NCBI GenBank assembly: GCA_964355075.1
Contig: CAYHCF010000017.1
Coordinates: 8,800 to 72,799, forward strand
Origin: B1 sp964355075
GTDB lineage: Bacteria; Bacteroidota; Bacteroidia; UKL13-3
Length of the DNA: 64,000 nt
Direction of reading: 5' to 3'
Part shown: one piece after another, positions 27,416 to 37,034 of the stretch
Numbering within the stretch: position 1 is the stretch's first letter
How the letters are laid out: every line of letters begins with the position of its first letter
Notes under the pieces: model-generated
Told to the model about the DNA's origin: nothing
The model's database searches: none
What the model saw: only the letters and a program-made list of their open reading frames with translations
Position numbers and translations under genes: made by a program

Positions 27416-27423
27416 TACCTTTG
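27391..27423 (+). promoter_or_regulatory. Bacteroidota-type promoter of pheS
   Basis: TTTG (27391-27394), 21 bp, TACCTTTG (27416-27423), a full match to the consensus. Transcription should start near 27430 and give a leader of about 39 nt. This also argues against the upstream TTG (27421) as start, as that codon lies within the -7 element. Confidence 0.75.
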
Positions 27424-27468
27424 ATTTACAAAAACAGACACAATCATTTTCAAAATAAATATTCATCC

Positions 27469-28485
27469 ATGAGGGAGCAATTACATAAAATAAAAAATAA
27501 AATTGAAGAATTCAAAATTTCACAAATCAATGATATTGAAGAATTTCGATTAAAATTTTTAACAAAAAAAAGTGAATTAAGTGATTTATTTGAGCAATTT
27601 AAAAGGGTACCTAACGAACAAAAAAAAGAACTGGGCCAGTTATTAAATTTAATAAAACAAAAAGCGGAATTAAAATGGCAGGAGGCTAAAGCTCAATTTG
27701 AATCTAAAATTGATAAATCAACGATAAGTGCTATTGATTTATCATTACCCTCAGAAAGTGGTTTTTTAGGATCGCGACATCCCTTATCAATCATTGAAAA
27801 TGAGGTAATTAATATATTTAAAAAGGCCGGTTTTGTTTACGCCGAAGGTCCAGAGATTGAAGATGACTGGCATAATTTTTCTGCCTTAAACTTTCCAATG
27901 AATCATCCCGCAAGAGATATGCAGGATACTTTTTTTATTTCCGAGAAAATTGCCTTACGAACCCATACTTCCTCTGTTCAGGTTAGGTTAATGGAAAAAC
28001 AAAAACCACCTATAAGAGCTATAATGCTGGGAAGAGTTTACCGTAATGAAGCGATATCTGCTCGGGCAAATTGTTTTTTTCATCAAATTGAGGGAATTTA
28101 TATAGACAAAAAAGTAAGTTTTGCAGATCTAAAACAAACCTTATTTTATTTTATAAAAGAGCTGTTTGGGCCGGAAATTAAGATTAGATTCAGACCTAGT
28201 TATTTTCCTTTTACGGAGCCGAGCGCAGAAATGGATATTAGCTGCATCCTATGTAACGGAAAGGGTTGTAATGTTTGTAAACATACTGGTTGGCTTGAAA
28301 TATTGGGTTGTGGTATGATTGATCCGAATGTATTAAAAGCAAATGGAATTAACCCGGACGAATACAGCGGGTATGCTTTTGGAATGGGAATAGAAAGAAT
28401 TGCTATGTTAAAATATGAAGTAAAAGATTTAAGAATGTATTTTAATAATGATATCAGATTTTTAAGTCAGTTTGAAAGTCAATAA
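27469..28485 (+). CDS. pheS: Phenylalanine--tRNA ligase alpha subunit
   Basis: 338 aa from ATG 27469 (MREQLHKIKNK). The frame opens at a TTG 48 bp earlier, inside the promoter, and that start would be leaderless. N-terminal coiled coil (1-90), then the class II catalytic core: HPxxDMQDTFF, the RTHTSS segment, motif 2 with GRVYRNEAISARANCFFHQIEG, and motif 3 AFGMGIERIAML at the end. It charges tRNA-Phe together with PheT, which is not in the window. No mutation in the active-site motifs is seen. Confidence 0.97.
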   Translation: MREQLHKIKNKIEEFKISQINDIEEFRLKFLTKKSELSDLFEQFKRVPNEQKKELGQLLNLIKQKAELKWQEAKAQFESKIDKSTISAIDLSLPSESGFLGSRHPLSIIENEVINIFKKAGFVYAEGPEIEDDWHNFSALNFPMNHPARDMQDTFFISEKIALRTHTSSVQVRLMEKQKPPIRAIMLGRVYRNEAISARANCFFHQIEGIYIDKKVSFADLKQTLFYFIKELFGPEIKIRFRPSYFPFTEPSAEMDISCILCNGKGCNVCKHTGWLEILGCGMIDPNVLKANGINPDEYSGYAFGMGIERIAMLKYEVKDLRMYFNNDIRFLSQFESQ

Positions 28486-28571
28486 TGCACAAGCCTACAA
28501 CAAGCTCTGGACGACAAGAGAGATGGAAAAATCAAAAGCACAATAATCAGCTTAAAACACAAAAACAGAAA

Positions 28572-29546
28572 ATGAATAAAGGACCCGTTTCACAGTTTAT
28601 TGAAACCCACTACAGACACTTTAATGCAGCAGCCCTGGTTGATGCGGCCAAGGGTTACGAAACCCACCTAACAGACGGTGGAAAAATGATGATCACCCTT
28701 GCCGGTGCTATGAGTACAGCAGAATTAGGCAAATCGCTGGCAGAAATGATACGCCAGGGTAAAGTTGATATTATTTCTTGTACAGGTGCAAATTTGGAAG
28801 AGGACATCATGAATTTGGTGGCACATTCTCATTATAAAAGAGTGCCGAATTACCGCGATTTATCTCCTCAGGACGAATGGGATTTATTGGAAAATCATTT
28901 TAACCGCGTTACCGATACTTGTATTCCTGAAGAAGAGGCTTTTCGCCGATTGCAAAAACATATTCATAAAATTTGGAAGGATGCTGACCAGGCGGGAGAA
29001 AGGTATTTTCCGCATGAATACATGTACAAACTCTTGTTGGGCGGAGAACTGGAACAATATTACGAAATAGATCCAAAAAACTCCTGGATGTTAGCTGCAG
29101 CAAAAGCAAATCTTCCCATTGTAGTTCCGGGATGGGAAGACTCTACCATGGGAAACATTTTTTCATCTTATGTAATAAAGAATGAGATAAAGCCCGGTAC
29201 CATGAAATCGGGAATAGAATACATGGCCTGGCTTGCCGACTGGTATGTAAAAAATTCGGAAGGGAAAGGAATAGGATTTTTTCAAATAGGTGGAGGAATT
29301 GCCGGCGACTTTCCAATATGTGTGGTGCCGATGCTTTATCAGGATATGGAAATGAAAAACATTCCTTTTTGGAGCTATTTCTGCCAGATTAGCGACTCAA
29401 CAACATCTTACGGATCATACAGCGGAGCGGTACCGAACGAAAAAATAACCTGGGGTAAGCTGGATATCCATACGCCAAAATTCATCATAGAAAGTGACGC
29501 CACAATTGTTGCTCCGCTAGTTTTTGCCTGGATTCTGGGCTGGTAA
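28572..29546 (+). CDS. Deoxyhypusine synthase family protein
   Basis: 324 aa from ATG 28572; 29 more codons upstream are low in hydrophobic residues and look like read-in. The family transfers the aminobutyl group of spermidine by NAD chemistry. The core VVPGWEDSTMGN, the GGGIAGDFPICVVP and the C-terminal SGAVPNEKITWGK match eukaryotic deoxyhypusine synthase, and the active-site Lys of WGK is at about residue 296. Bacteria lack eIF5A hypusine, so the product is most likely another polyamine such as homospermidine. This is family knowledge, not proven here. It stands tail-to-tail with pyrF (adjacent stops). Confidence 0.9.
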   Translation: MNKGPVSQFIETHYRHFNAAALVDAAKGYETHLTDGGKMMITLAGAMSTAELGKSLAEMIRQGKVDIISCTGANLEEDIMNLVAHSHYKRVPNYRDLSPQDEWDLLENHFNRVTDTCIPEEEAFRRLQKHIHKIWKDADQAGERYFPHEYMYKLLLGGELEQYYEIDPKNSWMLAAAKANLPIVVPGWEDSTMGNIFSSYVIKNEIKPGTMKSGIEYMAWLADWYVKNSEGKGIGFFQIGGGIAGDFPICVVPMLYQDMEMKNIPFWSYFCQISDSTTSYGSYSGAVPNEKITWGKLDIHTPKFIIESDATIVAPLVFAWILGW

Positions 29547-30350
29547 TTATAAATACACGGCCATTTCCTGCTGTATTTTCCTTGCTTCTGCCGCTGCTTC
29601 TGCCGCAAAATCTAAGCCACCGGAGGCATAAATAATACTTCGGGAAGCATTAATGAGCAAGCCGATATCTTTTGTTTTCCCGTATTTTACTACCTCTGAG
29701 AGGCTTCCGCCCTGAGCGCCAATACCGGGAACCAACAGAAAATGATTGGGCGCCAGCCTTCTGATAATTTCAAGTTCCTGTGGTTTGGTTGCCCCGGCCA
29801 CAAACATCAGATTTTCTTCATTGCCCAGCTTGCAGGTGTTTTGAATAACTTTTTCATATAAAAAATCTGATCCTATTTTTTGTTGCTCATAATCTGCACT
29901 ACCCTGATTAGAGGTCAATGCCAATACAATTCCCCATTTACCCGGATATTCAAAAAAGGGAGCAATAGAATCATTGCCCATATAGGGCGAAAGGGTAATG
30001 GCATCAGCGTTGAGGGCTTCAAAAAAAGCCTTAGCATACTGTTGGCTGGTATTGCCTATATCACCTCGCTTGGCATCTGCAATCTTCAGGATACCTGCCG
30101 GGATATAGTCGAAGGTTTTTTGCATACTTTGCCAACCCAGCCAACCCTGAGCCTCAAAAAACGCGGTGTTTATTTTATAAGAAACACAATAGTCTTTTGT
30201 TGCGTCAATGATGGATTGGTTAAAAGAAAAAATCGGATCGGGCTCTGCAAGAAGGTGTGCCGGAATTTTGGTTATATCCGCATCAAGGCCCACACATAAA
30301 AAGCTCTTTTTTTTGATTATTCCGGCAATCAATTCTGATCGGTACAGCAT
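29547..30350 (-). CDS. pyrF: Orotidine 5'-phosphate decarboxylase
   Basis: 267 aa, the longer subtype 2 form. It decarboxylates OMP to UMP, the last step of de novo pyrimidine synthesis. The catalytic DAKRGD motif (Lys94) is intact, and FLCVGLDADI at the N-terminus and the VPGIGAQGG phosphate loop confirm it. It is 1 bp downstream of the outer membrane protein gene, so a shared transcript is possible. Confidence 0.97.
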   Translation of the reverse strand: MLYRSELIAGIIKKKSFLCVGLDADITKIPAHLLAEPDPIFSFNQSIIDATKDYCVSYKINTAFFEAQGWLGWQSMQKTFDYIPAGILKIADAKRGDIGNTSQQYAKAFFEALNADAITLSPYMGNDSIAPFFEYPGKWGIVLALTSNQGSADYEQQKIGSDFLYEKVIQNTCKLGNEENLMFVAGATKPQELEIIRRLAPNHFLLVPGIGAQGGSLSEVVKYGKTKDIGLLINASRSIIYASGGLDFAAEAAAEARKIQQEMAVYL

Positions 30351-30351
30351 A

Positions 30352-31032
30352 TTAAAAAATTAGGTTCAACTCAAAGGAAAAATTATGAATGCTTTTGTTG
30401 GTGTTTAGTGGCTTTGCATTATTAGGCCAGGGTTTATTTAAATTGAGATTTTTCACCCCATATTTTAGGGCTGTTTGAATGGAAAAATAGGGCAATCGGT
30501 ATTGATAAGCCAAAACAGCTGATATATCATATTTTTCAAAAACAGGAGAAAAGCCGGAACTGTGTCGGTTTCCGTCAATATAAATTTCGGAGCTAGCCAA
30601 ATCCGATAACTGTGGACCAAGGCCAATACGATGTGTAAGATCCTTGTCGAGCGCCTTAAAAACCAGAAAAGGCATATCGATATACAGCAAACGGATTGCA
30701 CTGATTTCACCTGTTGCAGACTCGAAATTACTGCCCCTTAATGAAACCTGAATCTCCGTTTGAATACTATACCCCTTTTTAAAGTTTACTCGTCCGTAAC
30801 CCCCCCCAAGGAGCCCAAAGGCCAACTTAGACCCCTTAGGCTCTGAACCTAAAAAGGTAAAAGTTTGAACCCCCATTTTTACCCCCAATTTATAGCGCAT
30901 TTCTGATTCGGGCTTAACCAATTTGCTGTCATCGTCTGAATCGTCGGTTTCGAGAGAATCTGTTTGCGACCAGGCGGGAGAGAAACCGCCCAAAAACAAA
31001 ACCAGCAAAGAGAATTTTAATAAGCAGCGCAT
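30352..31032 (-). CDS. Outer membrane beta-barrel protein
   Basis: 226 aa from ATG 31032, chosen for the signal peptide (RCLLKFSLLVLFLGG...WSQ); the frame extends to 31119 through a hydrophilic stretch. After an acidic linker (DSLETDDSDDDSK) the sequence alternates hydrophobic residues in strands ending with a Phe (NLIF), typical of PorT/OmpW-like eight-stranded barrels with an AFGLLGGGYGRV turn. It lies downstream of the DUF4249 and TonB-receptor genes and may be part of the same transport locus. Function unknown. Confidence 0.78.
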   Translation of the reverse strand: MRCLLKFSLLVLFLGGFSPAWSQTDSLETDDSDDDSKLVKPESEMRYKLGVKMGVQTFTFLGSEPKGSKLAFGLLGGGYGRVNFKKGYSIQTEIQVSLRGSNFESATGEISAIRLLYIDMPFLVFKALDKDLTHRIGLGPQLSDLASSEIYIDGNRHSSGFSPVFEKYDISAVLAYQYRLPYFSIQTALKYGVKNLNLNKPWPNNAKPLNTNKSIHNFSFELNLIF

Positions 31033-31119
31033 TGTTACAAAATTATAAGATTGAAACGTTTTTTGAAACAATATTCTTATGTGGGTCACAATACGTCTGA
31101 GAACAGGAAACAGCGCCAT

Positions 31120-31932
31120 TTATTTTACAAGGTATCGCCATCGCGAAACATCATAAGTAGCGAAATAACCAACCGCACCGCCGATAATATTGGTTGGAAG
31201 ATTGGCCGGAGGAGCCTGAAATGGACCAGGTGCTCCTGAGTTTTGTGTTGCCCAGGCATCTATAAAGTCATACATACTCTTATCTACTGAACGGAAAATG
31301 CAGATATAGGTATCTCCAGATTGGAAGCGGGCAAAAGGAATCTCGAATTCGTAGGTTTTATTAACAGGTGTTTGATCGCTGCTGAATAAGATCTTGTTTC
31401 TATTAAAAGAGTCGGTTTTGGAAATGGTATCATAAAGACCATTAATGAAATAAGTGTATTTTATGGGCGGCCGGTTGTCGAAACCAATATAACTTAAGGC
31501 AAAACCAGCCTTAAAAAACCCCTGAGCCGGCTTATATTTTTGAACAAAGGAGTCGATTCGGAACATGGGTTCCAGCCGGGCCTGAGAGGTATAGGTTTTA
31601 CCAGCGTAATTGATCAATAAATGATAAAGGGTATCCCGTTGCCCAAGGTAACCGGCAGCGGGCTTATAAAGCTTTTTAAGAGCATCATAAGAAAAGACAA
31701 CGCCATTTATCGATACGGAAGCATTGGTAACAACAGGATAATCAAGCGGGGAAAAATAGTTGCTGCTGAGCGTTAGCCGAACAAAAGAACTATCGGTTTC
31801 GGTGGTAAGCTCCGATTCAACCACCAATAAAGGCGCAGCATCGGGAACAACAAGATCTATTTTTTCTTTACAGGCACCCAGAATAAACCAGAAGGCAGCA
31901 ATCAGGGCAAAAATATTTTTATTGGAATTCAT
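31120..31932 (-). CDS. DUF4249 domain-containing lipoprotein
   Basis: 270 aa. Lipobox with Cys21 (ILGACKEK). The PLLVVESELTTETDSSFVRLTLSSNYF segment is the DUF4249 signature. Such proteins are regularly encoded beside a TonB-dependent receptor and probably serve as its surface-exposed partner in binding a substrate. Here it is 5 bp after the receptor gene. Substrate unknown. Confidence 0.9.
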   Translation of the reverse strand: MNSNKNIFALIAAFWFILGACKEKIDLVVPDAAPLLVVESELTTETDSSFVRLTLSSNYFSPLDYPVVTNASVSINGVVFSYDALKKLYKPAAGYLGQRDTLYHLLINYAGKTYTSQARLEPMFRIDSFVQKYKPAQGFFKAGFALSYIGFDNRPPIKYTYFINGLYDTISKTDSFNRNKILFSSDQTPVNKTYEFEIPFARFQSGDTYICIFRSVDKSMYDFIDAWATQNSGAPGPFQAPPANLPTNIIGGAVGYFATYDVSRWRYLVK

Positions 31933-31937
31933 TTGAA

Positions 31938-34328
31938 TTAGAACTTAAAGTTATAGGTAATAGCGGGAACATAGGTAAAGAGATAATATTTATAAATAAC
32001 CGGTACCCCCTTTTCGAATCCGTAATCAAGGGTATAGGCGTTTTTACGACCATAAACATTATAAATTGCAAAGACGAGTTCGCTTTTGTTTTTATAAACC
32101 TTACCCGGCTTTAATTTTCGGCTAATGGTCATAGAAACATCTGCGCGGTGATAGGCCGGTAGCCTGGCGTTGTTTCGGGCTGCATAATATATGGTGGGTG
32201 TTTCAGGGCCAAGGGAGCTCAAAGAATATCTTTGTGTGGCTATCGTAAACGCCTCCCCGGTGGCATAAATGAAATTTGCAGAAAAGCTGATTCTTTTGTT
32301 TAATTCGTGACTAATAACCAGGGATAAATAGTTTCTTCTGTCAAATCGAAAAGGATACCATTCTCCGTGATTCACATTATCTGCCTGACGCTCACTTTTA
32401 GCCAGGGTATATCCGACCCAGCCTGTTGTTTTTCCGGTTTGTTTACGCAAAAAAAGCTCTAACCCATAAGCGCGTCCTTGTCCGGCAACCACCTGCGACT
32501 CAATGGATTCATTAAACATCAAATCAGCTCCATCCCGCACTTCAACGGTGTTTTTCATTTTCTTAAAGTAGGTCTCTGCGGAAAACTCAAACAAGTTATC
32601 ATAAAAATTTTTAAAATAACCCAGGGCTACCTGATCTGCCATTTGTGGTTTGATATATTTATCGGCGGGAGTCCAAAACTCCTGTCCGATAGATGCCGTA
32701 ATGTTTTGGATCAGGTTCATGTATTGAAACATACGGTTATAAGAACCTTTTATAGAGCTGCTTGAATTTAACAAATAGGTAATATTAATCCTTGGCTCCA
32801 GACCGGTGTAGGTATGATAGATTTGATTTTTGCTATAGTTGGTATAAGGGTTTAACGTATCTATCGCGTTTTGTTTGATGTAACCGTTATAAATATAGGT
32901 TGGCGACCCATTCATATAGTTGATGGTTCTACCCTCACCGATACCCGAGAAAACAGTGAGGCGTGCACCATACTCAACAGACAGCCGGGAACCAAATTTA
33001 TAGGTATGGCCCGCATAAAACGCCTCTTCCAAATCCCGCTTTTTAGGTAAAGAGGCATTTTCAATAATAGACGCTGCGGTAATTTTTACTCTTTCGCCGG
33101 GTTGAAATACGTAATGGGTAATTTTAATGCCGAATTTAAAGGAACTCTTATTGCTATAAAAATAGCTTCCATCTAATTTAAGGTTGAGGTCATCAATATA
33201 ATTTTTACGGGTAAAGTTTAGGTTTTCGCCAATATTTAAATCGAAATTATAGTTATAACGGCTATAAACCAAAGAGGTGTTCAAAAAGAATTTATTATTA
33301 AAGATATGGTTCCAGCGCAGGGTTCCGGTGTAGTTTCCCCAACCAAAGCCAAAAAGCTTGCTAAAGCCCAACTTGTCTTTTCCGGCATAACCAGAAAGAA
33401 ACAGCTTGTCTTTTTCGCCAAGTGTGTAATTGGCTTTTATATTTAAATCACCAAAAAACGCTGTCACATCTTTTAATGAATCATAAAAGGGAAAGAAAAC
33501 ATCGAAATAACTTCTCCTTCCGGAAATCAGGAAGGAAGATTTGTTCTTAATAATCGGACCCTCCAAAGTTAAGCGAGAGGATAACAGACCGATACCACCG
33601 GTAGCCTCATAATTTTTTGAATTTCCATCTTTCATATGAACGTCGAGAACGCTTGACAGGCGGCCACCGTATTGGGCAGGAATACCCCCTTTGTAAATTT
33701 CAAAATCCTTTATGGCATCCCCGTTAAAAACCGAGAAAAACCCCAGAACATGAGAAGGGTTATAAACAACAGCCTCGTCTAATTGAACCAGATTTTGATC
33801 AATATTGCCGCCACGAACCACAAAATTTGTGCTTCCATCGCCGGCAGCCTGCACACCGGGTAATAACTGAATCGCCTTTACGATATCTACTTCACCCAAC
33901 AAAATCGGTATTTTTTTTACTTGTTTGATGTCGATTTTAATAACACTCATTTTGTTGGCCGTCACATTCGCATTGGTAAGTTTATCGGTTTTAACCAAAA
34001 CCTCTTTCAGCTGTTTTTCCGACTCTGATAATTCAATATTTAGTTTTGTATCCCTGTTCAGTTCCACCTCTTTTATTTGGGTTTGATAACCGATATATGA
34101 TATTTCAACAGAATAAACCCCTTGCGGCAAGGTTAATGCGTAAAAGCCATAAGCATTGGTGGCAACACCTGATTTTTGAGCCGAAACCACAATACTTGCG
34201 CCAATTAATTCTTCGCCATTGCGTGCATCGGTAATTTTTCCACTCAGGGTGAAATTGCTTTTTTGAGCAAAAGCGGATTGAACCAAGAACCAGAGACCAA
34301 GAAGAAGGAATAATTTTTTTGTTTTCAT
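31938..34328 (-). CDS. TonB-dependent receptor with carboxypeptidase-regulatory-like N-terminal domain
   Basis: 796 aa from ATG 34328, chosen for the signal peptide MKTKKLFLLLGLWFLVQSAFAQ. The frame runs upstream to 34439 but that stretch is not needed. Residues about 25-105 form a CarboxypepD_reg-like domain (GKITDARNGEELIGASIVV, GFYALTLPQGVYSVEISYIGY). The plug follows (PGVQAAGDGSTNFVVRGGNIDQNLVQLDE, GGIPAQYGGRLSSVLDV) and then the 22-strand barrel with an aromatic C-terminus (YNFKF). It pairs with DUF4249 downstream. The cargo is unknown. Confidence 0.95.
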   Translation of the reverse strand: MKTKKLFLLLGLWFLVQSAFAQKSNFTLSGKITDARNGEELIGASIVVSAQKSGVATNAYGFYALTLPQGVYSVEISYIGYQTQIKEVELNRDTKLNIELSESEKQLKEVLVKTDKLTNANVTANKMSVIKIDIKQVKKIPILLGEVDIVKAIQLLPGVQAAGDGSTNFVVRGGNIDQNLVQLDEAVVYNPSHVLGFFSVFNGDAIKDFEIYKGGIPAQYGGRLSSVLDVHMKDGNSKNYEATGGIGLLSSRLTLEGPIIKNKSSFLISGRRSYFDVFFPFYDSLKDVTAFFGDLNIKANYTLGEKDKLFLSGYAGKDKLGFSKLFGFGWGNYTGTLRWNHIFNNKFFLNTSLVYSRYNYNFDLNIGENLNFTRKNYIDDLNLKLDGSYFYSNKSSFKFGIKITHYVFQPGERVKITAASIIENASLPKKRDLEEAFYAGHTYKFGSRLSVEYGARLTVFSGIGEGRTINYMNGSPTYIYNGYIKQNAIDTLNPYTNYSKNQIYHTYTGLEPRINITYLLNSSSSIKGSYNRMFQYMNLIQNITASIGQEFWTPADKYIKPQMADQVALGYFKNFYDNLFEFSAETYFKKMKNTVEVRDGADLMFNESIESQVVAGQGRAYGLELFLRKQTGKTTGWVGYTLAKSERQADNVNHGEWYPFRFDRRNYLSLVISHELNKRISFSANFIYATGEAFTIATQRYSLSSLGPETPTIYYAARNNARLPAYHRADVSMTISRKLKPGKVYKNKSELVFAIYNVYGRKNAYTLDYGFEKGVPVIYKYYLFTYVPAITYNFKF

Positions 34329-34466
34329 AAAATGGAGCACAAAATAAAGGATTTGAAAGCTTGCTGGCCAAACAAAAGGATAAAGTGCCACAAAAGGCAG
34401 GTAAAATACACAAAACAGGCGACGAAAGGCAAAAGTCAAAAACAGGGAGCCAAAACGAACCGGTTT

Positions 34467-36185
34467 TTAGGAGGATTCAGGAACAGGACTCCTCAATTTA
34501 CTATGCTTAAACCCAAAAGAAAAGTAAACAAACAGACCAATGATTAACCAGATAGAGAACCCGACCCAATTGGTTAAGCCGAGTTCGGTCATTAAATAAA
34601 AGTTGGTAATCAGGCCGAGTACAGGTATGAGTGAGTAGTTTTTAATATAGCTAAATACCGACATCAGGAAGGCCAGCAGCAAAAAAGCCAGCATGGGTAT
34701 TTGATGCCAGAAATGGTGGAATTGGAAAAAGCTGATGAAGGTGTCATAGCGAGTGATATATAAAGCAAGCACGGAGGCAAGAAATAATATGGGTACAATG
34801 TATTTACCGCTAATAAAAGGAACCTTATATCCGGTATGATATTCGCTTTTGTGACTTTCCATTCTAATTACACCGGCATTTACTAAAACAAAGGCGAAAA
34901 GGGTACCAATACTTGCAAGATCCGTCACCTCTTTCAGGTTCATAAAAAAAGCGGGAACGGCAACCAAAATTCCGGTAATGATGGTAGCAAATGCGGGGGT
35001 TTTATATTTTGGGTGGATGCGGCTGAACCTTTTAGGTAAAAGTCCGTCGCGGCTCATGCTCATCCAGATGCGAGGCTGGCCATTCTGAAAAACGAGAAGC
35101 ACGCTTGACATTGCGATTACGGCACTTACCGCAACAATCCCACTCATCCATTTGAGGTTAACCTTTTCGAACACAAAAGCAAGCGGATCACCGACGCCAA
35201 GTTCTTTATAGGATACCATTCCGGTTAATACCAAAGCAATAAGGATATAGAGAACCGTACAAATTAACAGCGACCACACCATACTTTTGGGTAAATCTCT
35301 TTGAGGGTTTTTGCATTCTTCGGCAGTAGTTGCCAGGGCATCAAAACCGATATAGGCAAAAAACACAGAAGAAACCCCTTTTAAAACGCCCCCCATTCCA
35401 TTTGGAGAAAAAGGACTCCAATTAGCCGGATCAACATAAAAAGCCCCAACCACAATAACCATAATAACCACTATGAGTTTTATCGCCACCATAGCGTTAC
35501 TGGCGTTACGTGTTTCTCTCACACCCCTATAAATTAACATCGTTATTGCAATCACAATACTAACAGCAGGCAAGTCAAAAACCAATCTCATACCCAGAAA
35601 TACCGGTGCATTCATCCAGGCGAGGTGGGCTTCCTGTAAGGTTGAACTCAATTGAGAAAATTGCATTTGGGAATTGGAAAGCAGGAGGGAAGCCTCCTCG
35701 AAACCTCGTTTGGCAGAAAGGTAATCCATGCTGAAATATTCCGGTATATGCCAACCTAATCCGGCCATTAATCCGGTAAAGTAATCGCTCCAGCTTATGG
35801 CTACTACAATATTTCCAATGGCATATTCCACAATTAACGCCCAGCCAATAATCCAGGCGATAATTTCCCCGAAGGCCGCATATGCGTATGTATATGCACT
35901 ACCGCTAATGGGTATTACTGAGGCAAATTCGGCATAACACATGGCCGAAAAGCCGCAGGCTACGGCAGTAAACAGAAACAAGGTAACAACAGCAGGACCG
36001 CCATTAGCGCTTGCCGTTCCGATGGTGCTGAAAATTCCGGCTCCAATAATAGCGGCAATTCCCATCGCGGTAAGATCGCGAAGTCCAAGTGTTTTGTGCA
36101 GCTGATGGGTTTCGCTTTCGGCCAGCTTTTTATCGGCTAAGATATTGGCAATGGTTTTTTTGCGAAACAGGTTTTGAAGGCTCAA
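34467..36185 (-). CDS. APC-family amino acid permease
   Basis: 572 aa with about 12-14 membrane segments. The family opening GIAAIIGAGIFSTIG and the FFAYIGFDALATTAEECKNPQRDLP motif identify an amino acid/polyamine/cation transporter of the cationic amino acid type. It carries an unusual extracellular insertion between residues about 120 and 165 (YFSMDYLSAKRGFEEA...). Substrate unknown; lysine, arginine or histidine are likely for this subgroup. Stands alone with no clear terminator. Confidence 0.92.
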   Translation of the reverse strand: MSLQNLFRKKTIANILADKKLAESETHQLHKTLGLRDLTAMGIAAIIGAGIFSTIGTASANGGPAVVTLFLFTAVACGFSAMCYAEFASVIPISGSAYTYAYAAFGEIIAWIIGWALIVEYAIGNIVVAISWSDYFTGLMAGLGWHIPEYFSMDYLSAKRGFEEASLLLSNSQMQFSQLSSTLQEAHLAWMNAPVFLGMRLVFDLPAVSIVIAITMLIYRGVRETRNASNAMVAIKLIVVIMVIVVGAFYVDPANWSPFSPNGMGGVLKGVSSVFFAYIGFDALATTAEECKNPQRDLPKSMVWSLLICTVLYILIALVLTGMVSYKELGVGDPLAFVFEKVNLKWMSGIVAVSAVIAMSSVLLVFQNGQPRIWMSMSRDGLLPKRFSRIHPKYKTPAFATIITGILVAVPAFFMNLKEVTDLASIGTLFAFVLVNAGVIRMESHKSEYHTGYKVPFISGKYIVPILFLASVLALYITRYDTFISFFQFHHFWHQIPMLAFLLLAFLMSVFSYIKNYSLIPVLGLITNFYLMTELGLTNWVGFSIWLIIGLFVYFSFGFKHSKLRSPVPESS

Positions 36186-36293
36186 GGCGTTTTGGTATTT
36201 GAGTCAAACATATTGAATTGAAAGGGGAATTGCAAGCAAATGTCAGGTCGAGCTGAGTCGAGATGGAGTTATACCACGAACGGGATAAATAAA

Positions 36294-36352
36294 AAGTAAG
36301 CAGGAGGCAGTGGCAGGAGGCAGCCTGCTTCCTGCTGCTGCCTCCTGCCGCT
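36294..36352. repeat. GGCAGGAGG-type palindrome, probably an empty copy of a repeat element
   Basis: A perfect 13-bp stem, GGCAGGAGGCAGC (36312-36324) with GCTGCCTCCTGCC (36337-36349), around a 12-nt loop. A further GCAGGAGGCAG lies to its left. The 15-mer CTGCCTCCTGCCGCT (36338-36352) is identical to one that flanks a four-helix-bundle gene at 62656-62670. Confidence 0.85.
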
Positions 36353-36442
36353 AATGACAAAAAACGTTGTTTTAATCCGTATAGAGTTTAGTGGCGTCAA
36401 CTAGGTAATTGTGTGTACACCAGAAATTGTTTTCGACTTCGC

Positions 36443-37018
36443 TCAAACAAACAGGAAATGGCGTTCGATATAGTCGATGAGCGAATGGATGACTTTAATG
36501 TGAATTTCCTGGGCACGGTCGGCATATTGACTTTGGGGTGCGCGAATTTCAACATCGCATTGTCCGGCCATTTTGCCCCCATCTTTCCCGGTGAGACCAA
36601 TTATTTTGATTCCTTTTTTGCGGGCCACCTCCATGGCGTTCAGCACATTTTTGCTATTGCCACTTGTGGAGATTCCCAGCAAAACATCGCCTTCGCGGCC
36701 AAGGGCTTCCAGGTAACGGCTGAACACAAAATCGTACCCATAATCGTTGGCAACGCAAGCCATATGGCTAACATCGCTCATAGAGAGGGCTGCAATGGGC
36801 GGACGATCATTTCGATATCTGCCGGTTAATTCTTCGGCAAAATGCATGGCATCGCACATACTACCCCCATTGCCACAGCTTAAAATTTTACCCCCGGTTT
36901 TGAGGGAGGCAACCATCATTTGTCCGGCTGCTTCTATCTTTTCAAAATTGGTATTGTCGGCTAAAAATGTGCTTAAAACCGAATGTGCTTCACTGAAATG
37001 ATTTTTGATAGTGTTCAT
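36443..37018 (-). CDS. gmhA: D-sedoheptulose-7-phosphate isomerase (SIS domain)
   Basis: 191 aa, normal. It isomerises sedoheptulose 7-phosphate to D-glycero-D-manno-heptose 7-phosphate for lipopolysaccharide core or S-layer glycan precursors. Seen: SIS substrate signature GGKILSCGNGGSMCDAMHFAEELTGRY with the catalytic Glu, GISTSGNSKNVL, and the zinc-binding His/Glu of EIHIKVIHSLIDYIE. The other heptose genes (hldE, gmhB) are not in the window. Confidence 0.94.
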   Translation of the reverse strand: MNTIKNHFSEAHSVLSTFLADNTNFEKIEAAGQMMVASLKTGGKILSCGNGGSMCDAMHFAEELTGRYRNDRPPIAALSMSDVSHMACVANDYGYDFVFSRYLEALGREGDVLLGISTSGNSKNVLNAMEVARKKGIKIIGLTGKDGGKMAGQCDVEIRAPQSQYADRAQEIHIKVIHSLIDYIERHFLFV

Positions 37019-37034
37019 TGAGGTTAAATAGGTA

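Noticed and set aside
36312..36349. Simple transcription terminator
   Set aside because: The stem is strong but no T-run follows on either strand, and the sequence is shared with the cassette arms at 62 kb.
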